A DNA stretch of 64,000 nt. Source: Coriolopsis trogii. Taxonomy: Eukaryota > Basidiomycota > Agaricomycetes > Polyporales > Polyporaceae. Both the position numbers and the translations under genes were made by a program. Location: assembly GCA_020543525.1 (NCBI GenBank), contig JAHYIO010000008.1:1-64000 (forward strand). Reading direction: 5' to 3'. The notes beneath the pieces were generated by a model, which was given only the letters and a program-made list of their open reading frames with translations, ran no database searches and was not told where the DNA came from. Positions 21,279 through 33,082 of the stretch are shown here, piece after piece. Position 1 is the stretch's first letter, and each line of letters opens with the position of its first letter.

Positions 21279-22558
21279 ATGGCCCACCTCTCTCCTCAGA
21301 CCTTCAACGTGCTCCCAACAATAAAGATCACCGACCATGAGGCCGATAAGCCGTCCCTACAAATAGCGACTCGCTCTCTCGTCCTCTCATCCCACAACCT
21401 CACCACTGAATCCTTCGCTGTTCATCTCGAGTCTCTACACATCAACATGGCCTCCTCCAACACCAACAGTACGATCTCCTTGTCCTTTCACCCGCTTGCT
21501 CGAATAATGACGTTCATTGGATGTACAGATGACCAAGGTCACCCTTCCACGAGTCGCCACACCCGGGTCCTTTCCGCCTTTGATTCCGCCACTTTGTCCG
21601 GTACGTCGTTTCCAATCTCAACAGCGACAGGTGCTCATCATGTCCTTCTCTCAGTTGGCGGAGGCGACATCACGCCTTCTCGCACTTCCGGGTCTGACGA
21701 GAGTGAATGTAACCCACGCTTCCCTCTCTCGCTTCATGTTCCATCTCGCTCAATCCGTATCCCGTTCTAGCCACCTCCCTTGACAACAACACGAATGACG
21801 ACACGTCTGAATGTATGCCACCGCTCTCTCCATACACATCAGCAGACTATTGATGTCTTCCTAGTCGCCGCTGACAGCCCCGCCCACTCCGACGTACTAT
21901 TGTTGGAACAGGAACCTGTAAAGGATTCGAGCAAGAACCGGGGTAAGATTTCCGAGCTTTACCCAAGGACGCCATCTTACATACCCTTCTGAACCGTCTA
22001 GCGTCGATCACTGCATCATTGGAGCAAAGTCTGGGCGCTGAACCCGGTTCCATCAAGTTCCACACGGTCGTACCTCCCAGCTCACTCGATGATGCCGAAG
22101 ACGAACGGGATAGGCTCATTTGGAAAGAGATTATTGACTTGGGCAAGAATGTGGACTTGCTGGCCATGGCCAATGTGCAGACGCTTAAGAGAATCGACGC
22201 GATGCAGACTGACCTCGAAGGCCTCAAAGCACTAGTCAATACCACTCACTCGGATCTTACCGCCCAGTTGCAGATGCTCACTGCTAAACTGGACAATAGC
22301 ATCCCTAGAGCAACACAGCCTGGTGCTCCTCCACCGCCGACATTCATCGAGACGCGCCCGTCCACTGATGGAGTGCCTCACGCGACTGGCACTGCGTTCC
22401 CCGGCACTTCCACGACGAACCGCGACCCATCCCCGGCCAGCGGCGCTGGCCCTCGCTCTCGCAAGAGCAGCAACCGGCTGGGCATACTCGGCAACATACT
22501 GAGAGGACGGCCGTCCAAACAGAACCTGAACTCGGAAGGCGCCGGTGAAACCGCCTGA
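21279..22558 (+). CDS. Unknown protein built of small phase-1 exons, copy 1
   Basis: Model: exons 21279-21468, 21529-21600, 21655-21702, 21771-21812, 21865-21942 and 22002-22558, giving 328 aa. Every intron is 52-68 bases, GT...AG, and interrupts the frame after codon position 1. The four middle exons are 42-78 bases and multiples of three, so each could be skipped without a frameshift. Exon 1 (MAHLSPQTFNVLPTIK) has no signal peptide. The middle is Ser/Thr/Asp-rich and probably disordered. The last exon has a predicted coiled coil (DRLIWKEIIDLGKNVDLLAM onward) and a basic end (RKSSNRLGILGNILRGRPSK). I do not recognise the family. The gene at 23708 is a paralogue with the same architecture. 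Confidence 0.75.
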
Positions 22559-23035
22559 TCAGTACGAGTCCATGACTCCCCTCATTTGCCCGCCAAGCAC
22601 TCCCCAGTCCGGGCGAATCTGTGCGCATGTCGACTCTCCGGCTCCCTATACATAGACTCTTTCGCATCTCTCTCTCAACACCCTACTCATCAAATATGGC
22701 ACCGTTATCGTCGCTTCTCCTCCTCGTCCTGTGATTGTCGTCACTGTCCACAACCATCTCTCTCTCGATTTGCTATCTTCTGTTTCATGCTTCAGAAAAC
22801 TCCTCCATAAAACCTTTGCCGTTTCCGCCTTGTGCTCTGTCGCTCGTCACCTGTGGATTGTGTCCCATATTCTCTGTTATCCTCTGACCAAAATTTTGTT
22901 CAGTTGTCTCAGCTCTCCGTTATGTACGTGCTGTGTACTTTGCTACGAGAAGGAATGCGCATGTCTAGGTTATTAATCAGACCCACTGCTCGGAGCAGCG
23001 AGTGCCGATCAAACGTTTAGTAGCCGAGACCCGCG
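22559..23035. other. 3' region of copy 1, gene-free
   Basis: Pyrimidine-rich DNA with no supported gene. The word GAAGGAATGCGCATGTCTAGGTTA (its first 20 bases at about 22950) recurs after the paralogue near 25074, so the duplicated genes also share a 3' flank motif. Confidence 0.5.
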
Positions 23036-23215
23036 CGAGCCTCTCATCGACCGCCTGCTCCGCACTGTGCACATAGAGACTGGTGAGGCTGGGGCGATCG
23101 ATGCGAGGAGAAGAGAGACTTGCCTGGAGCGGAGCTGGTTGTCGCCGCAGAGGTTGGAGGAATCTGGGTGACCTCTGCGATCACCTCGGGGGGAACAACC
23201 ACATCCGCCATTTCT
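23036..23215 (-). pseudogene. Duplicated fragment of importin exon 1
   Basis: A partial copy of the importin 5' end (20605-20782): start of exon 2 (AEQAVDER on the minus strand), the GC-donor intron, and exon 1 beginning MADVVVPPEVIAEVTQI. After that codon a net 4-base loss shifts the frame. No further importin exons follow. It was carried along when the divergent promoter was duplicated. Confidence 0.85.
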
Positions 23216-23897
23216 AGCAGCAGCGTACAGCGTCCGCGTAGCCAGAGACTGAGAATGGCAAGAGCGGGAGGAGGACGAGGAGGAGACCTGGCCCAGGGGC
23301 TGATGGGAGTCTCGAGCACGTGAGCCAGCGCTTGCTCAACCTCACTCGGACTCACTCCTCCCAACGACGAATACGCACAGCTTCGGAATCAATACGCTTA
23401 GCTCAAATCCTTGTCGCACAGACTCCGAGGGCCACCCCGTGCCCAACGCATTTCCTGCCATATATCGTTCTCCTGCCCAATCTCGCTTATCCGAGCACAC
23501 AAACAAACCTCCAAGCTGTGTTTGCTGGCGACGCGTGTCCTGTCGTATACGGCTGCATTCGTTGTCGAGGCGAACCGCTTCTGCCTGCTGTCCTCCACGC
23601 GGCACCGCGAGCCGTTCAACGCTTAGCCGAACCGTCCCCTTCTCTCCGAGTCGCGTTGTGGACCACCGACGACGATCGCTCGTTTTCTAACCACTCCTCC
23701 TGACTCAATGGCCCACCTCTCTCCTCAGACCTTCGTCGTGCTCCCAACAATAAAGATCACCGACCATGAGGCCGATAAGCCATCCCTACAAATAGCGACC
23801 CGCTCTCTCGTCCTCTCATCCCACAACTTCTCTGACGACTCCCTCTCAATCCATCTCGAGTCTCTACGTATCGACATGTCCACTCGTAACACCAACC
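23036..23897 (+). repeat. Second copy of the 20605-21468 block
   Basis: The block from importin exon 2 through the first exon of the plus-strand gene is repeated at an offset of about 2429. The central ~600 bases (roughly 23225-23830 against 20796-21401) look identical. Both ends differ by many substitutions. An identical core between diverged edges suggests gene conversion after an older duplication. Confidence 0.88.
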
Positions 23898-24739
23898 GTA
23901 CGCTAGTTGTCTAGGAAGCTCTCGACAGCACTGACCACTTTCTCGCAGAGACCCAACTTCAACCGCGTCCCCAGCTGCCTGCCACCGATCCGAACCCTGG
24001 CGCGATCGAAACCACTGCCGACATGCAGCGTACGTGTTTTCTCTTGATCACACCCGGTTCTGACTGACCTTGTTATGTGGTGTAGCCGCTGGCACCGACA
24101 CCGCTGCTCCAGCTGCAGATGTTGGAGCGGCCACGGTGACTCAAAGTCCGTGATTTGTCTACAACCCGTTCCGTCATGCCGTTCCCTCATCTGTCTTCTC
24201 GTATAGCTGATGGCGACCACACCGCTGTAGCTGAGCATGCTGCTCGCCTGAGCCCAGCGCATAGACGTCACCCAAGCTCCCTCGCCGGGACCTTTGGGTC
24301 GCAAAGCCGGGCCGCCACTCCCAACTACGACCAACTGTGGCATGAAGTCACTACGTTGCACACCGAACAAGCGAACCTGAGAGCTGACGTCGAACAGCTG
24401 AGGGCAGATATGAACAAAGGAATCGAAGATTTAACTCTCAAAATGGAGGGTCTGCGTCGGGCCGACGCTGCACAAGGCCACGCCGACAAGGCGGAACTTC
24501 TGCAGGCCATCGCGTTGATCAGTGAAGAAATGAAGAGTCTAGCGCTCTTTCCGAGGCTCGAGGTCTCAAATGTCTCCTCTAGCCCTGGCGAGACCCTCCC
24601 ATCTTCCTCTAGAGAGGCGGGCCGCTCCTCGTCGCGCGCCCGCTCTCCGGGTCGCGCGGTTGTCGAAGTGTTCAGAGGGATCACACACAGGAAGTCTAAA
24701 CAGACGTTGACGCCCCATGTCGACGAAACGTCCCAGTGA
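23708..24739 (+). CDS. Unknown protein built of small phase-1 exons, copy 2
   Basis: Model: exons 23708-23897, 23949-24029, 24086-24145 and 24207-24739, giving 287 aa. The three introns are 51, 56 and 61 bases and all phase 1. Exon 1 is 190 bases, exactly as in copy 1, and its first 40 codons are almost identical; the rest has diverged. The middle exons (81 and 60 bases) do not align with those of copy 1 and encode Pro/Thr/Ala-rich, probably disordered sequence. The last exon carries a coiled coil (LWHEVTTLHTEQANLRADV onward) and a basic tail (SPGRAVVEVFRGITHRKSKQ) resembling copy 1's end. No signal peptide or membrane segment. Function unknown; the family evolves fast in the middle and keeps both ends. 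Confidence 0.75.
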
Positions 24740-25342
24740 AGGACCGACCGTGATTTCTCCCATCATCCTCCATCCGCTTGTGTGTGCACGGCACTCGTCG
24801 TCGCCACTATCACCAACGATGAACAGAGTCTCTGCGCTCAATGAACCTAGTCTCAGCCTTTCAAGTTCGACTGTTATTATCACTCACGCCTGTCCCTCTG
24901 ATCGCCGCCGTTCACAGCCCTTGACGTCGACTCTCCTTTCCCATTCCTGTCATACAAGCCAGATATTGCGAACTACTGTATGCTTTGTGCTCCGTCATCC
25001 GTTGCTCGCCGTAGAATGTTGTCGTGTTCTGTGATTGTTTATTGTCATGTCCTGTCCATGTCCGTTATATGAGAAGGAATGCGCATGTCTAGGTTAGAAG
25101 TAAATCGTTCAGCCACAACGCCTGCACCGTCGGCGGCTGACGTCGCGAGCACGTGCCGTGTCACAGACGCGTTGTCACGCAGCGCGTCCAGCCTCAGCGT
25201 CTGCTTGTCCTTCCTCCTCCTCTCCACCATCACCCGCACCGTCCTCTTCCTCCTCTCCACCATCACCCGCACCCACGCACCCTCCCCGCCCTCGTCTCTC
25301 GCTCTCTCCTCCACGCGCACTGCTTGCTGGTCAACGCCCGCC

Positions 25343-26608
25343 ATGGAACGCACTGCGACCCTCCGCCCCACAAAGCGCCCCCTCTCAGAACGCGCCCAGG
25401 AGCGCCTCATCCGCCAGAAAATGCACGAGCTCGAGCAGGAGGCAGAGGACATGGATGCCCTCAGCGCCGCGGCAGTACGTCCTCCCTTTCTCGCCGCTCT
25501 TCCCCGCTCATCCCTCTCCAGCTCGATCTCCAGGTCCTCCACCAGTCCTTCTCCTCCGTCAAAGCAGAGTTCTCCGACCTCGATGGCCTCTCCTGGGACA
25601 CCCCAGACGCTCGTCAGCTTCTCGTCAACTGGGTAACCCTCTCCCCCTCCCCCGCCCGCCCCCTCTAACCTCGCTCCACAGCATGCCCAGCAGGTCCTTC
25701 GCCATCGTCCCACCCATCCAGGCCCTGGTGGCTTCCGTGCCCGTCGCATCCAAGCCCGCGCCGACCTCGCTTCCGTCGTTTCCGCCGCCATCTCCTCCTC
25801 TCTCGCCCACCCCTCTCCACAGCCCCCCATCACCATCCCCATCCTCCCCTCCCACAGCACCGCCTACATGGACAAAACAATTCGAGCCAATCCCGCCACT
25901 CCCCCCTCGTCCCGCCCCGCCCTCCCCATCGATCCCGACCGTACGCCTCTCCCCAGTCTCTCCCGCCACCGCACCGTCCGCCCTGCAGACGATTCACACA
26001 CCCCTTCTCGACGTCCCTCCAGGCGTCTTCCCTCAAGCCCTCACTCGGACACCATGACCTCTTCCGCATCCGAGCCCGTCTTTAGCTTCGTCACCCCAAT
26101 GGGAACCTCCCACACTCCGTCCGCCATCGAGCCCGCCGTCCTCGCCAATTCGCCCAAGCTAAACCACGAATCCGCCTTCCCCGCCTACCGTCCTCCCATG
26201 AGCCGTGCGAAGGCTCCCGTCCCAGCCTCGGTCCGCCCCTCTGCCATCAGCAAAAGCCAGGGCAAATCAAAGCCTGTCGGTCCGCGCGCACGCGCCATGA
26301 CTCTCGTCCCAGGCTCTGCCGACCACGCGGCGGCGAGCGTCCCCTCTCCCCAGCGAGCGGCCCCTCTCGAGCGCCTTCCCCAGCGTCGCCCACACGAACG
26401 CCGGCTCTCCCCGTGCGCTCCTGCTTGCCTGGCCACCGCACGTCTCGTCTACGACAGCGACGACGAGGACGAGGGTGGGTACCATCCGAACCCCATCGCA
26501 TTCGAGCGCACCGTGTCCCGCATGGGCGTCCGTCTCCCTCTTGGCTCGGAGGAACATGCGAGGGCGGTGGCCGCGGCGCGCACTGCGCGCCTGGGCTCCA
26601 ACGCGTAG
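25343..26608 (+). CDS. Hypothetical Ser/Pro-rich protein
   Basis: Model: exons 25343-25474, 25522-25632 and 25682-26608 with two phase-0 introns of 47 and 49 bases; 389 aa. The N-terminus (MERTATLRPTKRPLSERAQE) is basic and followed by an amphipathic, Glu-rich helix (RLIRQKMHELEQEAEDMDAL). The second exon contains FSDLDGLSWDTPDARQLL. The long third exon is Pro/Ser/Arg-rich and probably disordered, with one acidic patch (YDSDDEDEGGYHPNPIAFER) near the C-terminus. No catalytic motif, signal peptide or membrane segment is visible and I do not recognise the family. The clean splice joins and Met context make it a real gene. Confidence 0.65.
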
Positions 26609-27320
26609 TTTTGTCTTTCCTCGGTTCTCTGGGTGTCCCGTATTCTCTGGTGATCTGTGCTTGTAGATCTACATACTGTGCCACGCGCTCGGACGCTCGC
26701 ATCTCGAACCATATCCCTTGCACGTACATGACTTTACGGACCGTTCACGACACTGCCATGGACTTTTTACGAACGTTTTCACGACCTTACCGTACATACC
26801 TTGCACATTGCTTGATCTCTCTCGGACATCCTCTCCGCATCATATCCCCATCCGTATCAGCACAATGTGTATCGATAGCGTACGACTCTTCCGATACATC
26901 CTCCAATCACTATCCGCCTCATGCTACCGTAAACCGTCAGAAAAAGTTACACGAAAATAATTCGACATGTCAGTTGAGGGCTCGTCGCACGCTCTCCGAA
27001 GTCCCGCGCTATGGTAGGAAACCCACATGTCCGTCGTCATACTCTGCCGCAATGGTGTACGCGACTCTGCGCAAGCACCGGCGACTGTCATACCCAACCC
27101 ACACAGTGAGGCAATCGCCCGAACCCGGCGACGCCGGCTGCCAGAAACTCGTCTGGGGGTACTTAGTGGTGCGGTACGATGCAAACGCCCCACCCTTCTC
27201 CACCTTCCGACCAGAGCCAACCCACAGCGCCGCGCCGCACACTGCTCTGACTCAGCCCAGCCCAGCTCAGCTCAGCCCAGCCCAGCCCAGCTCCGTCTCT
27301 CGTACACTGGCAGTATTCCG
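26609..27320. other. Gene-free gap with AGCCC/AGCTC microrepeat
   Basis: No supported gene. At 27251-27296 a run of AGCCC and AGCTC pentamers forms a short microsatellite. Long frames crossing this region are antisense shadows of the gene at 27321-28703. Confidence 0.6.
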
Positions 27321-27676
27321 CTACGACTCGGGCACAGCGCGCAACAGACTGTCATCGCCCCGCGCCCGCGCCCGCACCTCCAGGATCCGCGCCGCGCTCG
27401 TCCAAGGACCCGCCGTAGGCAGCGGCTCGGCCGACACGCACGTCGGGGTCTCCACCGGCACCGGCACCCCTGCGCCCGTCCGAGCCATCGCGGACTCCTC
27501 CTCCTCGACCCCGCCCGACCGCGCGTCGGCCACGTCGACTCTCAACGCGAGCGCCAAGTTCAGGTTCAGGTTCAGGGATAGGGGCGCCGCAGCGTGCGTC
27601 GAACGCGTATCCGCTGGGCTCCTCCTGGAGGGGGAACGAGCCCCCACCCCCACGCCGAACCCGAACCCGAACTCGC

Positions 27677-27707
<31 letters not shown>

Positions 27708-28703
27708 ACATGGCGTGCATGGCGTGGGCGGACTCCCGAGCATGCCCAGGCTCGCGCCCTCCATGGACGACACTGCGGGACAGTCATGACCGCTGCAGAC
27801 GCCAGAGATCGTCTCCACGCTGAAGCTCGGGGTCGTCGACGTCGCCGATTTCCGCGCGAAAGCCTTGCTCGCGCTGCTGAACGGCGTATGCGGGGTGGGC
27901 GGGATCCCGAGCGTGCTCGCGCCGTCCATGGGCGACACGGCGGGACTGGAACCACCGCTGCTCACGCCAGAGGTCGTCGCCACGCTGAGGCTCGGGGTCG
28001 TCGGCGCCCCCGACGCAGGCGAGAACATGCTGCTCGTGCCGGTGGATGGCGTACGCGGAGTAGGGGGAATCCCGAGCGTGCTCGCGCCGTCCGAAGACAA
28101 CGCTGACATCGGGCTCGGAAGAGCGCCCTCGCCCGCCGGTCTCCGGAGGGTGGCCGTCTGGATGGGATCCAGAGGAGCAGTGGAGGCGCTGCTCTCTCTG
28201 CTGTGCGAGGTCGGTAGCCTTGTGCGTCCCGTCGACGCGGACGAGCTTGGAGAACCCCGGTCGCTCGAGCGTGCTGACGCCGGGAGGGGAGACTGGATGT
28301 GGCCGCTGAGTGCCGTGTGTGGGGTGGGTGGGATACCGAGCGTGCTCGACGGAGAGGGTGTACGCTCGTCCGAGCACGAGGTGTACTCCGAACCCGGCGA
28401 TGGCAGAGTGAGTTCGGCTGGTTTAGCTTTGGGGATGCGGGCGGTGAAAGGCCGTCCTTCGAGTGCATATGGGATATCAGTGGGGTGCTCAGCTGGTGGT
28501 ATATGCACCTCGACCTGCACGCTCGAATGAGGCTGAGGGAGCGTCGCAAAGCTGTCGTCGCTCGGCCTGTACTTCTCGGGATCGTGCGAGGGAAGGGTTG
28601 AGCGGAGACGCCGTTTGCGCACCACGTAACACGCGCCGACCGCGACGACGAGGATCATGACCAGTGGAGGGACAATTGCTGCTGCGAGTAGTGCACCGCG
28701 CAT
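27321..28703 (-). CDS. Single-pass membrane protein with repeated TPPTP-type tail, no ectodomain
   Basis: 460 aa from the ATG at 28703 (MRGALLAAAIVPPLVMILVV). The start is a hydrophobic segment of about 23 residues followed by VVRKRRLR, so the long C-terminal part should face the cytosol. The tail holds the motif STLGIPPTPHT four times, roughly every 55-75 residues, and ends SAEPLPTAGPWTSAARIL. A similar end (AEPLPRGGPWTTASSIL) and one similar motif (TPPTSRTPYT) occur in the protein at 34593-36031, which additionally has a signal peptide and an ectodomain. A 48-base intron (28745-28792, GTAAGT...TTGCCAG) lies in the 5' leader, and a TATA box at about 28975-28980. So this looks like a paralogue reduced to its membrane and cytosolic part. 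Role unknown; the family resembles fungal cell-surface sensors. Confidence 0.7.
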
Positions 28704-30380
28704 CTGAGCGTCGTTCCTGGGGAGTGATTGTATGGAATGACTGACTGGCAAGTCAGCTCTGTCTATCCAGTTTTTTGACGCCTGAGACTTACTAGATTAT
28801 ATAAATTCTCGAGGCAAAGGCGGACACAGGTAGAGACAGTGCGATGGAGGCTGAAGTCCTGGGCTAGAAAGCAGGAGAGAAGGGTATGCCACACTAGAAA
28901 GTCCAAATCCAAGGATAAAGAAGAGAGAACGCGAAGGGGAGCCGCAGGAATGGGCAAGTGCGCAGGACAAGACGTATATAAGCAGACGTGAGCCAGATCT
29001 GACATTCCATGAGAACGGCGCATAGACGACCGGCATTGCTGAACACGAAGGTGTGTAAGATGTGCTAAGTCCTACCGAGGTGGCAGCTGATCATGATTTC
29101 TATAACGGTACAGTCATGGTCTCATCGAGAAACTAGATTAGTGTATCAGCGCATGCACCAGACTCGCGGGAGGTAAGAGCACTTGAGGTATGTCAGGCAG
29201 CAAGAGGCTCAAGACTATCGGGCGCTGGTCTTCGATGTGACGCGCCCCCTGAGGCTATACCAAAGGGACAGATGGGATCTGGTCTGAACGTACTCCATCT
29301 GTCGAGGTGTTCGTCTTCCAGCATCGTTAGCTACGATAATAACGCACCTTACGAGAAAGCGACCGTCCTCGAGTTCGTCGGGTAGACATATATCGCCAGA
29401 GTTAGAGCCTTACCCACGGGCTACGGCACTCCTCGCGTCTCAGAAACATACACATCGGCCTCGGAGAGCGCTTTCGCCGGCGCAGTCGCTCGCCTTGCAC
29501 CACAAGGGGCCAGTAGTACCTTGCCGTGCCTCCGCAGAGCCATGACACAGCCTCCAAGATCGAGCATAGAACTGCACGTATAAGGAGAAGAAGGTCAAAG
29601 CTGCCTTCTGACTTCCGGCACTTGTGTGCTCAAACTTCACTGTGATTGCGCCCGTCGAACACGTTGTGTCAAGAAGAGCGGCCGTCGCCAGGTCGGTCTT
29701 CTCGTACGTGGCTCCCATGCTGACCGTGTGCAGTGTGCTATCGTTGTCCTCGTGGCTGAGTCTACTTATAGTTCTGGACATATACAGAACTCGAAGCATC
29801 AGTCCGCAGGCGTACCTGTCAAAGATGGAACAATCGGAAGCCGCGTACTGACATACCTCTCCGACCCAACAATGGCTGCCACTGGTTGTGCACCGCGACG
29901 GGGTTTGTTCTGCGGTGCAAGTGGCGATACTGCAGGTCTTGTGTCTGACGTTCAGAGTCATGTGAGGAAGCAGTAGCAGACGCCTTCATGGTTAGCCGGT
30001 GGTGGTTCGAGGAAACGGTGTTACGGTGATGACGGTCGACATGCAAGCACGGGAGCCCTAACCCTACGATGACTCTGCTCACTCAAAGCGCTCAGACGCC
30101 CACGTAGTGGCACGTACAGACCTCCAGTACTATGCCTCGTAGGTCAAGGCCGGATAAGTTAACAGGTTGAAGTTCTGATAACATCCTCACAACAGAACAA
30201 GGAGGATACGATGATAATTTCTCACGAGGCACGCCGAACGCTAACTGAACGGAGCACCCAATCCTGAGAACGCCCGGTGGGTGGCTAGCACGTCACATTG
30301 CGACTGTAGTACAAGTCAAGGTCGATCTAGTAACTCGTCCCCAACAAAGGGATACACTTCCAAAGACCTCTCACGCCATC
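28704..30380. other. Promoter and gap, no confident gene
   Basis: The left end is the promoter and 5' leader of the membrane-protein gene. A minus-strand frame at 29440-29961 (173 codons) has no recognisable motif and no clear splice partners. Nothing else is supported. Confidence 0.45.
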
Positions 30381-33082
30381 TCAGTCGGTGGGCACTGTTT
30401 CACAAACGTGAGCCAAACACAAGGAATCATACGGCGGCTCGAGCTCACCAGGGGGCCTATCAACGAAGTCGTCGGCCAGATACCAAGCTCCTGCATGCCA
30501 CAATCAGAGAAAGCGTCAAGGAGGTGTGAGAACAAGAGACGTACTATCTCCAGTATTCGTCTTCTCGTTGTACGTCTGCCCGTCTCCGAGCCAGTAGAGC
30601 CGGTTCTCAACCGGGTCCACGCGTTCGTACTCGTAGTCTTCCCAGCGCGGGTTCTGCAAGACGCGGAGGGCGTGGAGGGTCGAGCCTGTGTCCCAGCGAG
30701 GGATACATGAGTGGGTGGCTGACGCAGAGATGCATCGATCGTGAGAGGAGACGTACCAGGCCATAGGCCAACGACTCGTCCCTCTTCCTTGCCGCCCTTG
30801 TACCACGAGCGGCACTTTTCGCTGTAAACCGTCTAGAACGCACACGGTCAGAACACAATCAGGTCGCGCCACCACCAGCTCAACTCACCTTCGGGAAGTA
30901 GTGCTAAGAAGCCAATTACTCTCCGTCAGCACGCCAGCCAGTGATCAGAAGAGCCATCAAGGAAGCAGCACGCACGTCAATGTACTGATCAAAGTCCCTC
31001 ACGGCGGCCGCCTTGACCTCGATGCTCTTCAGCCGCTCGCGCTGCATCTTGGCGACCGCCTGGACGGCATACAGCACCTGGAACTCGATCAGCGTGAGGA
31101 GCGAGCCGGAGCCGACGGCCGAGTTCGGGCCCATCAACATGAACATGTTCGGGAACCCGTCCACGCAGACGGAGATGTACGACACAGGGTGCGGCGTCCA
31201 GCGATCGTTCAGCTCGACGCCGTTCCTGCCGATGATCTTGAACGGCAGCTGGAAGGTGGTGTCATAACCTGTGAACGCGAGCAGACCGTATGAGCGAGCG
31301 AGCTAGACATAGAGGTGGAAGTACATTGGGGGCGGACCTGTGGCGCAAAAGACGACGTCGAGGTCGTGGTGCTGCCCGTTCTCGAGCTCAATGCCATTCT
31401 CCGTGAATCGCTTGATCTGCGTGTCGACGAATTCGACCTATATTCCACGTTGATTAGTTTCCACTCTAAGTTGCTACTTCTCACCGATACTCACGTTGTC
31501 TTCGCACAAGGCCTCAAGGTAGCCAGGACCGGGCGTCAGCCGCCTGCATGCAACAGGGAACTCCGGGATCACTACGAGAGACACCTCGCCGTCAGTCTTC
31601 TCAGTCATTCAAACAGAGCGACGTCAGAACGGAATAGAAGACGCACACGTTTCCGCAATCCAAGGCTTCTTCGCGAGCTTCGTGACCATGTTCTGCCTGA
31701 AAAGCTCCCTGCCCATCTCTTGGAGGGGCGTTCCTCGAATCGTGGACGAATGGATAGACTGCGCCGGGGACGGTAAGTGAGGCAGAGACCGGCATGAGCA
31801 TGCGGCATGGAAGCGTACGTTGATGCCGCTCTCGAGCGTGTTCCGGAAATGCTTGTACCACTCCGGGTCTGTCTTCAATTTCTCCACCTCCTCTGGGGTG
31901 AACTTGACTACCGACCGCGTGTTAGCTATACGCACACCCCGAGTGCGAGGAGAAAAGCGCAGACTCACAGTCCTCGGCGGACTTGGGCTCACGCCCGAGA
32001 AGCTTCGTGAAGCTGTCGCTCCCGAACGGCACCGCGAGCCACGTCTTACCGCGCACATAGTTGTACAACTTCGCCACCCGCGGTTGCAGCGCGGGCACGA
32101 GCTGGAGCGCACTCGAACCCTGCGTGTCACGACAGCGCGTTCGCACATTAGTCGGTATACTTATGGCTGCTATCTGAAACGAGGTACTGACCACGCCGAT
32201 GATGCCGACATTCTTGTCCTTCCAGGCCTCAGCGACCTCTTGCCACGTCTTCTCCGCTGGATCAAAGCCAGCGCTATGGTGCATCTCGCCCTTGAAGCTG
32301 TCGATGCCCTCGATGTCGGGCAAGCGCCAACGACTGAGAGACCCAAATGCGTTGATCATGACGTCCGCGGAATCCTCGAACTCCTCGGACTCGCCCGGGC
32401 CGGGGTTGAGGCGACGGATGCGCAGGTGCCACTTGGCTGCGGGCTCGTCGTACTGAGCGTGGATGATCTCGTGACGGAGCTTGATGAACCGGTTGAGCTT
32501 GTATTTCTCGGCGACACTCTCGAGGTACTGGCGGATCTCGGCGCCGGGAGCGTAGAAGGCGGACCAGTCCTTCTGTCCGTCCGCACAGCGTCAGTATGTA
32601 GATGTCCGGAATGTTCGTGTATATCGTACCTTCTCTTCGAACGAGAGTTGGTACTACATAGTACCAGGTCAGCAGGTCTGTGCAGGATGATCGGATTCCT
32701 TGCACGTACACAATGGGCTGGGATATCACATGCGAGGCCCCTATTCAGTGACCACTGTCAGCGAGCGTTCTCACTCCGTGCAGAAGAGGGCCAGATACGC
32801 ACGGATATCGGTTGTTGTGCCAGACTCCGCCCACGCCAGCGGCCTTCTCATAGATTGTGAGGTCTACGTTGGGGATCTTCTGCCTGAACCTGTCCGGGAT
32901 AGTGAGTCGCACCCTGACGTAGTGGGGCGAAGGAAGAAGTACCGAATGCCAGTCGTGAGTCCACTATAGCCGGCACCAATAACGATGACTTTGATGGGTC
33001 GATATTCGTCAATCGCGAAGTCTCCAGGAGTATAGGAGTCCGTGGCGGCGGCATGTGGCTGCGAAACCTTCGATTGAGCCAT
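30381..33082 (-). CDS. Flavin-dependent monooxygenase, Baeyer-Villiger type (copy 1)
   Basis: A multi-exon gene for an FAD/NADPH enzyme that inserts one oxygen atom into ketones or oxidises heteroatoms. Start at 33082 (MAQSKVSQPHAAATD). Seen in order: FAD site VIVIGAGYSG; after a first intron RQKIPNVDLTIYEKAAGVGG; KWHLRIRRL; the BVMO-like FKGEMHH (FxGxxxH) near 32280; an NADPH-binding stretch NVGIIGV; YNYVRGKTWLAVPF; GYDTTFQLPFKIIGRNGVEL; NMFMLMGPNS; and the C-terminal ENRLYWLGDGQTYNEK followed by a last exon RAWYLADDFVDRPP ending at 30381. A TATAAAA box lies at 33156-33162, about 75 bases upstream. No break is visible. It is a close paralogue of the gene at 41960-53937. The substrate cannot be read from sequence. 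Confidence 0.88.

Noticed and set aside
27251..27296. AGCCC/AGCTC run as a regulatory array
   Set aside because: A plain short microsatellite with no positional link to a start site.
26413..27789. 458-codon plus-strand frame
   Set aside because: It crosses the end of one gene, an intergenic microsatellite and the antisense of the membrane-protein gene; a product of GC-rich DNA.
29440..29961. Ectodomain exon for the membrane protein at 27321-28703
   Set aside because: The composition is slightly suggestive, but no splice path joins it in frame: the leader intron at 28745-28792 is preceded by an in-frame stop.
31820..32860. 346-codon plus-strand frame
   Set aside because: Antisense to monooxygenase exons that carry clear FAD/NADPH enzyme motifs.
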